Shown here: one piece after another, positions 21,480-35,538 of the stretch
Numbering within the stretch: the first letter of the stretch is position 1
How the letters are laid out: each line of letters opens with the position of its first letter
Assembly (NCBI GenBank): GCA_963573385.1
Contig: CAUYLG010050914.1
Span: forward strand, 1 to 64,000
Length of the DNA: 64,000 nucleotides
Direction of reading: 5' to 3'
DNA from: Cacajao melanocephalus
Lineage: Eukaryota; Chordata; Mammalia; Primates; Pitheciidae
Position numbers and translations under genes: made by a program
Notes under the pieces: generated by a model
What the model saw: only the letters and a program-made list of their open reading frames with translations
Database searches by the model: none
Told to the model about the DNA's origin: nothing

Positions 21480-21800
21480 ATGTGTCTGACTCTATCTAAT
21501 GCTCCTTTCATTTGCAATAGCAATCTCCAACATGACACAGCCCCTTTCTCCCAAGGTTCCCATCATTTCTGCTTCACCAATTTGTTCTTCCTTGTTGGTC
21601 AGAATTAAGTCCAGACTAGCAGCTCCTTTCTTACATCCTTTTCTTTCCGAAAGACGAAATTGTCAGCACTGTGAGTCAGGTAGCTCAGTTGGGACAGACC
21701 CAAGGGATCTATTTGTGGTAATTCACATGCCTGGAAGTAAGGAATTTGATGTGAGCTTCAGATCAGCAAAGAAATTGGATTTATTTTGGACACTGTATCA
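21480..21800. mobile_element. Possible ancient CR1/L3-like LINE relic
   Basis: TTGTTCTTCCTTGTTGGTCAGAATTAAGTCCAGACTAGCAGCTCC ... GAAATTGTCAGCA ... AGTCAGG ... AAGGAATTTGATG resembles a pattern I associate with very old CR1-type LINE relics. It is recollection-based and weak. Confidence 0.3.
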
Positions 21801-22184
21801 GGAGGAAAAGGATCTGAGCTGTGGGAGAAATTGAGGTGATTGAATAGATCAGACCAAGGCTAAAGGCTGTGCTCTTTCCCTTCAAGAAATGAAACACTGG
21901 CTCTAGGAGGCATTGTGTCTGCTTTGGAAAGACACTGTAAAGTGTTGACAGACCCAGGGAAAGATGCAGATCACTTGGCACTGGGATGGCCAGTGTCAGC
22001 CCGAGATGGAGCTGTGGTGGCAGAGGGCAGTGCTGGCCACTCCCCTGGTGCTTGTCGCAGGGAGCCAGATGGGTCTGTCGGCGGGGTCTAGTGGCAGAAG
22101 CAACAGCACCGGTCAGCGGCAGATGGCAGGAGGGGTGGAACACAGCAGCTTTCACTCCAGCTGTGATCAAGGGTATTTTATGCA
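21801..22184. other. Unique non-coding sequence
   Basis: GC-moderate sequence with no repeat or gene support. Confidence 0.4.
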
Positions 22185-22320
22185 ACCCTTTTGCATGTCA
22201 GCATCCTCCTCTGTAAGGTGTGGGTAATAACACCACTCCCTAGGATGGAGAGAATTTAATTTTAAGATATGCAACACACTTAATACAGAGCTAGTACAGA
22301 GTAAGACTCAAGAAAGGGAA
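22185..22320 (+). mobile_element. MIR SINE
   Basis: TCCTCCTCTGTAAGGTGTGGGTAATAACACCACTCCCTAGG ... TTTAATTTTAAGATATGCAACACACTTAATACAGAGC follows the MIR core and 3' order closely. Confidence 0.75.
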
Positions 22321-22399
22321 GAGGCACGGGGCAAAGAGGAGGAGACCCTCTCCGGGGTGAGAAAATTCCTGAGGAGCTCTATTAAAAGTAGAGAAATGA

Positions 22400-23503
<1,104 letters not shown>

Positions 23504-23868
23504 TGCTATGGATTGGATGTTTATATCCCTCCCACATTCATATGTTGAAACCTTAATTTCTAATGCAAGGGTATTTGGAGGCGGGGCCTTTGTGAGGTAA
23601 TTAGGGGTAGATGAGGTTATGAACGTAGGGCCACCCTAATGGGACTGCTGCCCTTATAAGGAGCTGAAGGGACCAGAGTCCTTTTTCTGGCACAGGAGAA
23701 TAAGGAAAGGTGTCTCTGGGCAAGCCAGGAAGAGGGCCTTCACCGGGATTGCAATCAGTCAGCACTTCTATCTTGGACTGCTCAGCCTCAAAATTATGAA
23801 GAATAAATTCCTGTTGTTTAAGCCACTGGGTCTACAGTATTTTTGTAATAGCAACCTGAACTAAGACA
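23504..23868 (+). mobile_element. MaLR solo LTR (MLT1/MST-type)
   Basis: TGCTATGGATTGGATGTTTATATCCC start, CATTCATATGTTGAAACC, GGCGGGGCCTTTGTGAGGTAATTAG, CTGCCCTTATAAGGAG, AAGCCAGGAAGAGGGCC and GTTTAAGCCACTGGGTCTAC, ending GAACTAAGACA. Same family type and orientation as the LTR at 20450-20814 but more diverged, so it is an independent insertion. Confidence 0.9.
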
Positions 23869-23952
23869 TAATATGTCATGACGAATTGCTGTATATTGTA
23901 AAATCAGAAAATATGTCAGAGTATAGAGGACCGCCCCACACAATTTAAAAAA

Positions 23953-24000
23953 TAAGGAAGAGGAGGAGGAGAAGGAGAAAGAGGAGAAGGTAGAACACAA
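23953..24000 (+). repeat. Purine-rich (GGA/GAA) tract
   Basis: An uninterrupted purine run composed of AGGAGG, GAGAAGG and AGAGG units. Confidence 0.85.
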
Positions 24001-24039
24001 CGTTTCCATCCAGGTTGAGAAACAGGCTAGTGCCCGTAT

Positions 24040-24945
<906 letters not shown>

Positions 24946-25680
24946 ATGTAATACTCTATGTAAAATAGATGATATATATATTCCATTTGTGCTTGTATAA
25001 TGCTGTATACAGCTGCATTTTACAAACACTGCATAATGTATTTTATAGAAAATATAAGGAATTTACGACGGTAATATTGACCATATTCAATTTCCTTTTT
25101 CACTTTGACTTTAGAATATATCTCCCACATAAAAACGTGGCTCTTCTCTTTTGAGAAATTAAATTTTTGTAGGTCAAGGACAATTCCTGAGAGAGAAGAC
25201 CCCAAAAGAAAGAAGTATGTTTCTGCCTTCTTTTGGTCCATGATCAGTACATCCCAAACACACTGAATTTACAACATTGAATGGATTTTCCCAGTTGGGA
25301 AGACACAACTTGTCCTCGTGAGAAGTTCTAGAACCTTGGAATCCAGAAGTTGTCCTTGTTGAGGCCTGAGAGGACTGCTGGCATTGGTTATGACTAGCAG
25401 TGAGTAACTTAATAAAGGATCCAGGGCCACAAGAACCATACAAACTGATTGAGAGTCTAGAAACTGCATAAAGCATTTGCTACTTTGTGTTCTGTAATTG
25501 AAATACGTGGTGTTGCAGAGTGTGTGTGTTTGGAAAGAGGTGTTTTTATTTAGTTGGTGGTGAATCAGAGAAGAATTATGAGCATGAAAAGAATAAACAC
25601 ATTTCTTGTAGTCAACCAGAGTGGACACTGTAGCCTATGTATACCTATGTTTTTTTGGATTTCTTAAAAATTGGGTTTTT
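24946..25680. other. AT-rich unassigned sequence
   Basis: No repeat family or gene recognised. Confidence 0.4.
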
Positions 25681-25684
25681 TTAT

Positions 25685-27995
25685 TTTATAAATGGAATTA
25701 AAAACAAAAGCCATATGATCATCTTAATAGGCATAAAAAAGCATTTAATAAAATCCAACATTTCTACACGACAAAACCTTTGAACACGCTAGGCGTAAAA
25801 GGGACTTATTTCAAAATAATAAAATCCATGTATGACAAACCCACAACTAACACTATATGAATAGCCAAAAACTAGAAACATTATCCCTAAGAAGTGGAAC
25901 AAGACAAGGATGTCTACTCTTACCCTTCCTATTCCACACAGTACTGGTTAGCCAGAGAGATTGGGCGAGAGAAAGAAGTAAAAGTCATCACATTCAAATA
26001 GGAAAAGAGAAAGTCAAATTATTTCTCCTTGCTGCTGATATGATTCTATACCTAGAAAACCCTGAAGATTCTGCCAAAAACTTCTAAATGAATAAATGAC
26101 TTCAGTGATGTCTCAGGATACAAAATCAATGTACAAAAGTCAGTAACATTTCTACACACCAATAACATTCCAGCTGAGAGCCAAATCAAAAATACAATCC
26201 TGCACACGTCCCCAAATACCTAGGAATATACCTAACCAAGGAATATGTCCAACCTAACCTAACACCCGAACAATAGCTGCACACACCCAGAAAATATCTA
26301 GGAATATACCTAACCAAGGAGGTGAAAGATCTGTTTGAGAAGAACTACAGAACATTAATGAAAAAAATCAGAGATGACACAAACAAATGGAAAAGCATTC
26401 TGTGCTCATGGATTGGAAGAATCGATATTGTTAAAAGTCTATACTGCCCAAAGCAATCTACAGATTCAACACAATTCCTATCACATTACCAATGTCATTT
26501 TTCACAGAATTAGAACTATTCTAAAATTCATATGGAATTACATAGAACCAGAATAGCCAAGACAATCCTAAGCAAAAAGAGCAAAGTCAGAGGTTTCACA
26601 TTCCCGGTCTTCAAACTGTGCTATGAGGCTATGTAATCAAAACAGCATGGTACAGCTACAAAAATAGACACACAGACTGGAAGATCAGAATAGAGACTCC
26701 TGAAATAAGGCCACACATCTACAAGGAACTAATCTTCAACAAAATAGATGCAAATAAACAGTAGGGAAGGATACCTCATTCAGGCTGGGAAAACTGGCTA
26801 ACCATATGCAGAAGCATTAAACTAGGATCCCCACCATTCACCAGATATAAAAGTTAACTCAAGATGGATTAAAGACTTAAATGTAAGATGTCAAACTATA
26901 AGAATTCTAGAAGAAAACCTAGGAAATACTCTTCTGGACACTGGCACAGCCAAGGATTTACGATGAAGACTCCAAAAGTAAATGCAACAAAATGAAAAAT
27001 AAACAAATGGGACTTAACTAAAGAGGGTCTGCATGGCAAAAGAAACTACCAACAGAGTAAACAGCCAACCCAGAAAATGGGAGAAAATGTTTGAAAACTA
27101 GACATTCAGACAAAGGAATAATATCCAGATTCCATAAAAAAAACTTCAGAAAAAACAACCCCATAAAGAGTGGGCAAAGGGCATGAGCAGACACTTCTCA
27201 AAAGAAGACATACAAGCAGCCAACTGACGTGCAAAAATGCTCAGCATCACTAATCATCAGTGAGATGAAAATCAAAACCACGATGTGATACCATCTCGCC
27301 CTAGTCATAATGGCTACCCCTAAAAAGCCAAAAAATAACATACTGGCAAGGTACAGAGAAAAGTGAACATTTATACAATGTTGGTGAAATGTGAATTAGT
27401 TCAACCCCTGTGTAAAGCAGTTTGGAGATTTCTCAAAGAACTAAAGATAGAATTACCATTCAACTCAGCAATCCCATTACTGGGTATATACCCAAAGGAA
27501 AATAAATTGTTCTGCCAAAAACATACCTGCATTCATATGTTTATCACAGCACTATTTATAATAGCAAAGACATGGAATCAACCCAGGTACCCGTTAACAG
27601 TGGAATAGATAAAGAAAATGTGGTACATATACATATGGAGTACTATGTAGCCATAAAAAGAGCAAAATTATGCCTTTTGCATCAACATGGATGCAGCTGG
27701 AGATCAATTACCTTAAGTGAATTAATGCAGAAAAGGAAAACCAAATACTACATGCTCTCCCTTATGAGTGGGAGCTAAATATTAGGTATACATGGACACA
27801 AATATGGGGACAATAAGCTCTAGTGATTCCAAAAGGGAGAGGGAGGAAGGTGGGTAAGGGTTGAAAAACTACCCATGAGAAACTATGTTCACTACTTGGG
27901 CAACAGGATCACTAGCAGCGCAAACCTCAGCATCATGCAGTACATCCACGTAACAAACCTGCACACGTACCCCTTGAATCTAACACTAAAAAGAA
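25685..27995 (+). mobile_element. L1 (L1P/L1MA-type), 5'-truncated, 3' end present
   Basis: Begins in the ORF2 polymerase domain (AGCCATATGATCATCTTAATAGG), continues through CATTATCCCTAAGAAGTGGAAC, CTGATATGATTCTATACCTAG, TGGAAAAGCATTCTGTGCTC and CAGAAAATGGGAGAAAATG, then the C-terminus (frame 27363-27608 includes [20 protein letters not shown]) and a 3' untranslated region ending CCTGCACACGTACCCCTTGAATC. No frame spans the element. The A-tail is replaced by CACTAAAAAGAATG. Confidence 0.92.
26209..26321 (+). repeat. ~80-bp internal duplication within L1
   Basis: TACCTAGGAATATACCTAACC (26219) recurs as TATCTAGGAATATACCTAACC about 80 bases later, both followed by AAGGA. The normal L1 has this sequence once, so a short segment was copied in place. 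Confidence 0.75.
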
Positions 27996-28175
27996 TGTTT
28001 TGTGTGTTTTAATCGCAGAAGGTTTAATATAAAGTATAGTAGGAAATTAGGATATATAAATTGTTAGAGTTATTACTTTATTAGATAAAATGGCAAAAGC
28101 TTAATATTTACTTATTATTAAGCCAGACAATGAGAGCAGTCACAAAAACCTACATGAATACACAGTTGCAAATGG
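27996..28175. other. AT-rich spacer
   Basis: Short AT-rich sequence between two L1 pieces; nothing recognised. Confidence 0.4.
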
Positions 28176-28179
28176 TAAC

Positions 28180-28560
28180 AGTTTCCTTTATTTTATTTTA
28201 AAATATTTTTACATAGATTTTATTTTCTAAAGCAGTTTTAGGTTCACAGACAAATTGAATGGAAATTACAGAGTCTCTATGTATCCCCTGCACATTCCCC
28301 CAACAACCTCCCCTACTGGTGACCTCCCCTCAGAGTGCTGCATTTGTTGCAACTGAAGATCCGGCGTCGACAGGTTGTTATCACCCAAAGTCCAAAGCTT
28401 ACATTCGGGTTCATTCTTGGTGTTGTGCATTTTATGGGTTTTGAGGAATGTATAATGACACATACTTACCATTGTAGTGTCATCTAGAGTAGCTTCACTG
28501 TTCACTGCCCTAAAAGTCCTCTGTGCTCTGCCTATTCATCCCTCCTTCCCCACTAACTCC
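28180..28560 (-). mobile_element. Old L1M 3'-region fragment
   Basis: GCAGTTTTAGGTTCACAGACAAATTG, GCACATTCCCCCAACAACCTCCC, ACCCAAAGTCCAAAGCTTACATTCGGG, CTTGGTGTTGTGCATTTTATGGG and CTGCCCTAAAAGTCCTCTGTGC follow the reverse-strand consensus of old L1M 3' sequence. Confidence 0.8.
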
Positions 28561-28639
28561 TACCTTTATTTTTTCAGAATACCTCCAGAGACTTAGAAAG
28601 CAGAGAGTAAAACTTTATAATATCAAAGTTAAATGTTAA

Positions 28640-31075
28640 CAATACATAACAGCATTTGCATTTTCAGAAATAAAAAACAAAAATTCCGTTAAGAAGTTAA
28701 AAAGGCAAGCCATGGACTGGGAGAAAATAGTCATAACACACATATCTGACAAAAGCCTGTCATTTGAAAAACGACTCTCATTCATCAAGAGTTAAAAGGC
28801 AAGCCTCTGACAAATGAGCAAAGCACATGAAGGCTACTTCACAAAAGGAGGTATGAAAATGCTCACTAAGCATAGAAAAAATGTGCTTGCTAAAACAAAA
28901 CCCACAAACCCCACGTGATCTGCCTCTTGGTACCTAGGAAAACAGAAAAATGAGACTGACAACACCAGGTGCTAGCAAGGATGCGGATTGACTTGAACAT
29001 TCATACTTTTTTGGTGGGTATATTCCAACCTCTATGGAAAACTACTTGAGAGTTTCATACAAGGTTAGGCATTTGCCTCTTCTATGACCTAGCAATTCAG
29101 TTTCTAGGTATTTTCCCAAGGGAAATGAAAATCTAAGTTTGGAAAAAGACTTGTACGAGAATATAGTAGTTTTAGTCACAAGAACCCAAACAGGAGACAA
29201 TTCATCTACAGGTGAGTGGATAAACAAAACGTGACATATTAATCTCATGGGATACTACTGAACAATAAAGTGAATGCACCTGGGAAAATTCAGGGGCTCA
29301 TGAGGGTGGATGGGAATCAGGACAAGATTGCAGCTCTCACCGGGATGGACAGAACAGACGCTCACATCATGACTTTTAGCTCCAAAACAACTGTAAAAAC
29401 AAACCAGGAATCCCAAGAGGACCACAGACCCTCTGAAGGAGGTGGACTGCTCATGCAGGACCTGGGAGATGCCCCAGATACTCAGCCGCAGCAAGAGCTG
29501 CCAAGGAGACATGCCTAACCCTGGTAGTTGGTAGTTGGAGATAAAGCTATACAATCAATCTTGGGTGTTCTAGGATCCCTCCCACTGCCGGTTCCTCTCC
29601 GTAATCCCACATCTGATGCTCTCTGGAAAGCACCACTTCCCGGGAAGAGGCCAACCAGCAGAAAAATAGAACATTAAACCACTAAAGCTAAAAACCCGTA
29701 CCGAGTCCATTTCACCCCCTGCCACCTCCAGTGGAACAGGTGCTGGTATTTATGGCTGAGAGACCCATAGAGAGTTCACATCACGGAATTCTGTGCAGAC
29801 AACCCCCAGTACCAGCCTGGAGCCAGGCAGACTTGCTGGGTGGCAAGAGAAAAGAGATAATTGCTGCAGCTTTGCTCACAGGAAGCCACATCCATAGGAA
29901 AGAGGGGGAGAGTACTTCATCAAAGGAACACCCCGTGGGACAAAAGAATCTGAACAACAAACTTCAGCCCTAGACCTTCTCTCTGATAGAGCCTACCCAA
30001 ATGAGAAGGAACCAGAAAACCAACTCTGGTAATATGACAAAACAAGGCTCTTTAACACTCCCCAAAATCATACTAGCTCACCAGCAATGAATCCAAACCA
30101 AGAAGAAATCCCTTATTTACCTGAAAAAGAATTCAAAAGGTTAGTTATTAAGCTGATCAGGGAGGCATCAGAGAAAAGTGAAGCCCTATGCAAGGAGATT
30201 CCTTAAAGAACTAAAAGTAGAACTAATACTTGCTCCAGCAATTTCACTGTGGGGTATCTACTCAGAGGAAAAGAAGTCATAATACAAAAAAGATACTTGT
30301 ACACGCATATTTACAGCAGCACAATTCGCAATTGCAAAATCGTGGAACCAACCCAAATGCTATCAATGAACGAGTAGATGTACTGTGAGATATAGATATA
30401 TAGATATAGATATATGATGGATTACTACTCAGCCATAAAAAGGAATGAATTAATGGCATTTGCAGCAACCTGGATGAGATTGGAGACTATTATTCTAAGT
30501 GAGGTAACTCAGGAATGGAAAACCAAACATCATATGTTCTCACTGATACGTGGAAGCTAAGCTTTGAGAACACAAAGGCATAGGAATGATACAATGGACT
30601 TTGGGGACTTGAGAGGAAGGATGAGGGGTGGTGATGGATAAAATATTACAAATAAAGTGCAGTGTAAACTGCTCAGGTGATGGGTGCACCAAAATTTTTA
30701 CAAATCACCACTAAAGAACTTATGTAACCAAATACCACCTGTACCCCAATAACCTGTGGGAAAAGAAGTGAGTGCACCTGGGACCTGGGCTCTCTGAGTG
30801 AAAGCAGTCAGACACAAAAGAGTACATATTGTGTGATTCCATCTACATGAAATTCAAGAACAGAATGCAACTAATCTGTAGTAGTAGAAATTAGGCATAG
30901 GGCATGAGGATTGGTTGGAAGAGGACATAAGGCAACCTTCCTGGGTGACAGAAATGTTCTATATTTAATTTGGTTGTTATTTACACAGGTGTCTACACAT
31001 TTGTCAAAACTTACCAGTTACACAGTGGAGGTCTATGCATTTCATTGTATGAAAATTTCTCCATAGAAAGGACTC
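28640..31075 (+). mobile_element. Old L1M 3' end, split by a younger L1
   Basis: The left part (28640-29284) carries late ORF2: GGCAAGCCATGGACTGGGAG, TGACAACACCAGGTGCTAGC, TCTAGGTATTTTCCCAAGGG and AACAGGAGACAATTCATC. The right part (30766-31075) continues with CAGACACAAAAGAGTACATATTG, GACAGAAATGTTCTATATTTAATTTGG and CACATTTGTCAAAACTTACC, the L1M 3'UTR. A separate L1 lies between them. Confidence 0.85.
29285..30765 (+). mobile_element. L1 with both ends but internally deleted
   Basis: The copy starts with L1 5'UTR-like sequence (GACAAGATTGCAGCTCTCACC, CATCATGACTTTTAGCTCC, TCCCAAGAGGACCACAGACCC), runs to the ORF1 start (GATCAGGGAGGCATCAGAG near 30155), then at about 30195 jumps straight to the ORF2 C-terminus (GAGATTCCTTAAAGAAC) and through the 3'UTR to CCTGTACCCCAATAACCTGTGGG. 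About 4-5 kb of a normal L1 is missing. Flanking AAGTGAATGCACCTGGG (29267) and AAGTGAGTGCACCTGGG (30766) are the target duplication. A TATAGA microsatellite (30391-30413) is inside. It cannot encode a protein. Confidence 0.85.
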
Positions 31076-31465
31076 AATATCAGCTAAGAATCATCCATAA
31101 ATTATCACAAGCACTTCAGCCATTGTTGCATGATGTTACCTTAATGCTGCGAATCACTCTTCACTAGTTATTGTATGAAGCTCATGCCAAGAAACAAGAT
31201 ACCCCCAGCATAGAGCCTGAGCCTTGCCTGGTATTGAACAGCTTGGGGAACACACGCAGAGCAGTAATATGTTTTCTGAAACAGCCTCATGCAAAGAAAC
31301 ATGTGAAGATCTGAGTTAAAAACCAAAAAACGACATGAAAATTGCTCCAGTGCTAAACAGTGTTCCTAATCAATGACGCATGTACCGGAAGTCTGGATAT
31401 TTGTCAGACGCAGAAATTATTCTGAGTTCTGAAAAAAGACGATTTAACCTGGCGTCACAAATGTA
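31076..31465. other. Unique non-coding sequence
   Basis: No repeat was recognised and no gene is supported. Confidence 0.4.
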
Positions 31466-31466
31466 C

Positions 31467-31628
31467 ACAGTGGTCTTGGTGGTCTTCTAAGTGCTAAGAT
31501 GTATTATGCTACACGTTTTCATTCTTGTGCTGTTTTGCACTGTGCTTTTCAAAAGACTAATATCTATTTATAATAGGAATCAAATGTTTGCAAAGCCCCT
31601 GAAGTACCTCCCAGGTTGAAAACCACTG
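31467..31628. mobile_element. Possible hAT-Charlie non-autonomous DNA transposon
   Basis: Starts CAGTGGTCTTGGTGG and ends CCCAGGTTGAAAACCACTG, giving terminal inverted repeats of the 'cagtggttctcaacc' hAT-Charlie type. The adjoining GTCTAGCT fits the family's TCTAGA-like target preference. Internal sequence is not matched to a named family. Confidence 0.5.
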
Positions 31629-31977
31629 GTCTAGCTACACTAACTCCTGTGTTGGAGGCCAGGACACTGCCTTCTGTTTATGCTAAATAACTTTGTTAAT
31701 GGCTGGGCTTAAGTGTTAACAGTTTAGTGGTAATGGGTAAGCTGGCAGTCTGGGAGACTAAATGACTCCTGTTAAAAAATTGATAATGGCTCTTCCTGGG
31801 CAGAAGCAAAGGACAGATAAATAAGGAAAGGCTATAAACTGTCCATTGAACTGAAATCACATAATGTGGGTTAGAAGCATTATTTCAACCCATTTTTGGC
31901 GGTGGGAGTCTTAGTGAGCTGCTCACGTTGTCTGGGCCTCAGTTTCTTCATGTGTGCTGCTCCCCTCAGTGGGCTAG
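31629..31977. other. Unassigned sequence with a MIR-like remnant
   Basis: Mostly unrecognised; GTCTGGGCCTCAGTTTCTTCATGTG at about 31930-31955 is a MIR core remnant in the plus orientation. Confidence 0.4.
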
Positions 31978-32130
31978 AATGGTGCTTCTTCAATATTCAT
32001 ATGGCTATAAGTCACTGAGGCATCTTGTTAAAATACAGGTGATGACCCAGGAGGACTGGGTGAGGCTGGAGATTCTGCATTTCCCATAAGCCCCCGGGTG
32101 ATGCTGGTGCTACAGGTCTGAGGACCACAC
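31978..32130 (+). mobile_element. hAT-Charlie DNA transposon relic (MER type)
   Basis: GAGGCATCTTGTTAAAATACAGGTGATGACCC, GAGATTCTGCATTTCCC and GGGTGATGCTGGTGCTACAGGTCTGAGGACCACAC follow the MER hAT-Charlie layout ('cacctgggagcttgttaaaaatgcag ... gattctgatg... gagaaccac'). Confidence 0.65.
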
Positions 32131-32249
32131 TCTCCAGGACTGGGAGACTCATACTACTGCTTTCTGAGTGGGCCTCTCAGTGATGCAATTTAGATTAAGG
32201 GTGGAGAGAAGGTGGGGTTGGAGAGGAAACACAGATCTGTAAATACTGT

Positions 32250-32465
32250 GCTGGCCAATGTGGTAGCCGCTAGCCCCACGTGGCTAATTAAGTATATGTA
32301 AAATGAAATAAAAATTTTAGTTCCTCAGTGGAAATAGCCACACTTTAAGTGCTCCATAGCCACATAAGGTGAATGTTGGCTAATGGATTGTGTTAGACAG
32401 CATAGAATAGAAACAATTCCTTCATCACAGACAGTTCCTTTGTGCAGCACTGCTTTAGGGTGTTC
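32250..32465 (+). mobile_element. DNA transposon relic of the 'CTAGCCACATGTGGCTA' type
   Basis: GGCCAATGTGGTAGCCGCTAGCCCCACGTGGCTAATTAAG, GTTCCTCAGTGGAAATAGCCACACTTTAAGTGCTC, CATAGCCACATAAGGTG, and a 3' part GAAACAATTCCTTCATCACAGACAG. This is a widespread mammalian non-autonomous element whose name I do not assign with certainty. Confidence 0.65.
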
Positions 32466-32960
32466 AAGGGAGCAAAACTTGACCTAGGGGCGGGCTAGAA
32501 CCCGGGAGCTGGGCAGTGTTCCAGAATGAGGAATCTCTTGAGCAGATGATCAGCTGAGCTGGATGAAGCAGGACCCTGCATCTATAGGAAATGCTGGTAA
32601 AGGTCTATCTGGGATTAATGAGTGTCCTTCCAAATCTTTGGACCTGGAGTCTGTGCTTACTGCTGCTCTGCTCAGGTGGCCTGTGGGTTGGGTTTCTGAC
32701 CTCATGCTCACCATTAGCCTCTTCCAATCACGTCACATTTAGCACGTATGGTTGCAGTAGACTGAAGTTGGTGGATCTCCAGACCATTCAGTGCTGGGAG
32801 GAACCCTATTTCGGTGCTTTCCAAACCATCTTCTGGAGAGAGTGCACCATTCTGGCTGTGGGCTCCTGCTTCAAAACATCAGTTTTACTTTCGTGTATTT
32901 CATATATTAGTTTCCTTGAAAAGTTCCCTCTTGAAAAAATTGGTCCCACTCTTAGCAAAG
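32466..32960. other. Unique non-coding sequence
   Basis: Contains a plus-strand open frame at 32591-32986 whose composition looks like chance. No repeat was recognised. Confidence 0.4.
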
Positions 32961-32964
32961 TTTC

Positions 32965-33110
32965 ATGTCCACTGATGCTAGTTTAGCCAGCTCACTTTAT
33001 AAACAATGAAACAGAAGTCCAGAGAGGTGGAGGGCCTGACCTTTCCAAGGTCATATGGCCAATTAGTGAGTGAGCCGAGAGGAGAAGTTGAGTCTCCTGA
33101 CCTGGCCATG
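32965..33110 (-). mobile_element. MIR SINE
   Basis: TTATAAACAATGAAACAGAAGTCCAGAGAGGTGGAGGGCCTGACC, CCAAGGTCATATGGCCAATTAGTG and GTTGAGTCTCCTGACC match the reverse complement of MIR ('acagatgaggaaactgaggcccagagaggt...'). Confidence 0.75.
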
Positions 33111-34735
33111 TTTTTTCTGCCAGCTCACTGTTAATTATCTTCTGGGGCTGTGTGTCTGGCCACCCCAGCTGGGCTGTTGGTTCCTGGAGGGGAGGACAAG
33201 GCCTGAGGCATTTTTGGGACTACTCCTGGTTCATGCCTGGCTCTGGCTGGCTGTGGGGAAGTAGTGCCATCTAGCTAATTGCATGTTATGGTAACTTCCT
33301 GGGAGCTGAGGTGCTGGGAGGAGTTCAGAGGCAGAAACATGGATGCCTCAAAACCTCCATGTTTCTAATTTGGAGGTGATTCTCTCAGGACAACTGGCTT
33401 TTCAGGTGCTTGTAACTTGCCAACACCAAGGACCATTGAAAGGTCATCAGGAGGTATTCACTGTTCCTTCTTCCCCAGGGTCTGGTGCTCCACCCCAGAA
33501 CTGGTCCCCAGGTCGGGCCTGCACTCCCTGGCCTGGAATGTGGCTAATTTCTAGCTTCCATCCGGAGCTAAGTGCTTTTCCATTGTTGGCCTCATTAACT
33601 ATACAATGATGATTGCTGGCTCCCCAGCTGGCTGTCTTCCTCTTTTTTTGTTTTTATAGTAGATCTTTCTTGAGCTTCTATCTGTCCCTCCGGTAACACT
33701 TCATCTTGATATTCACATGTTAACCATATGCCAAGGAACAGAAGTTTCTGCGCCTCTCCTAAATGGTGCTGGTGAAGGATGGGATCCAGTCAGGCCACTG
33801 GATGCTGAATGGGGATTGTGAGAGGATGATGTGGGAAACTAAGCTCTGACAATCCAGTGTTCCTCTTAAGTTATATTGTGCCCCAGAGACCAGAAGCTGA
33901 ATGTTTCACAGACAGGCCTTCTTGCTTCATGAAAGGGTCCCATTTATCAGGCATATATAATTTAGATGAATGTGAAATTTATTCTAAATTTAGTGGTCTC
34001 TTTGCTTACTCCCAACACAATGATGATTTATTGGCATATACATAATGCAGGGGCTTCCATGAATCTGTAGGGGTATAGTACTGTGCATCTGAGGCCTTTC
34101 TCAGTAGATCTCTGTGCCCGTTCCCCACCACCCCTGTGACTTTATGCATATGACACATACAGTCCCTTTTGGAAGCAGGCCAAGTGGTTCATCCAAATCA
34201 CCTGGCCATCCCCTGGTGAGTTCGAGAATTAGAGATAATGACGCAGAAGACTGGGGGATAGTGCCTACCTTCTCTTCTCACTGGTTGGTTTGCTTTTCCT
34301 CTTTTGGAAGATTTATGATGGATACTACTGATTGATTCACTTAAGGCCCATTTTACTTCCTTCTCCCTTGTCTTTCTGTCCTATAGATCTTAGAAAGCAA
34401 AATAAACTACCTGCATTTCTAGCTTCACTTATTATCAGCATGACCATGAGGCATCATTCTGGACAATTGTCTGTTGCAGATTCCAGGGAAACCTTCCATT
34501 CCTGGATAAAAACACCAAGCCTTGTAAGAAGGAAGATTTCCTTGTATACTTTTGACTTATGTCCCTTTTCCGGTTTGCAATATAGAAACAATGTCTGGAG
34601 GTGCAGCAGCCTTTTTGTGACCATGAGGGTGAGAATGAAAACTCCATATTAAAGATGAGAGAGCAAAAAGATAGATGGAGCCTGATTGCAGGTGACAGTT
34701 TGCTGCAGCCATGCTAGGTAGCTGCTCTGCTACTC
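33111..34735. other. Unique non-coding sequence (1.6 kb)
   Basis: The longest repeat-poor stretch of the central window. I see no convincing exon, CpG island or repeat. AT-rich parts (33940-34050) have TAAT-like words but nothing decisive. Confidence 0.4.
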
Positions 34736-34744
34736 TGAATTCTT

Positions 34745-35056
<312 letters not shown>

Positions 35057-35249
35057 TGAATTCTTATTATGAGAGGGGAAAAAAAACATACCTCATTAGA
35101 CCACTGTTGTGTTTTGGATTATTCTCAGTCACGTACATTTCTAAGTGATTCAGGAAACATGGAAATTTAAAAATTTTTTTAAAAACGTTGTTTTTTTTAG
35201 CACTCCACTTTTCCTATAGTGACATTTCTTGGTTAAGAAGCCACGTGAG

Positions 35250-35538
35250 CTGGGCAAGGTGGCTCATGCCTGTAATCCCAGCACTTTCGGAAGCTGAGAT
35301 GGGCGGATCATGGTCAGGAGTTCGAGACCAGCCTTGCCAACATGGTGAAACCCTGTCTCTACTATAAAATACAAAAATTAGCCGGGCATGGTGGCGGGCA
35401 CCTGTAATCCCAGCTACTCAGGAAGCTGAGGTAGGAGAATCACTTAAAACCAGAAGGTGGAGGTTGCAGTGAGCCGAGATCATGCCACTGCACTCCAGCC
35501 TGGGTGAAAGAGCAAAATTCCATCTCAAAAAAAAAAAA
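35250..35538 (+). mobile_element. Alu SINE
   Basis: Dimeric Alu with a short A-tail; flanking AGCCACGTG (about 35240) and AGCTATGTG (about 35539) look like a decayed target duplication. Its left arm lacks two bases at GATCATGGTCAGG. Confidence 0.96.

Noticed and set aside
27363..27778. Frames resembling reverse transcriptase at the L1 3' end
   Set aside because: Decayed L1 ORF2 C-terminus with frame breaks; part of the L1 at 25685-27995.
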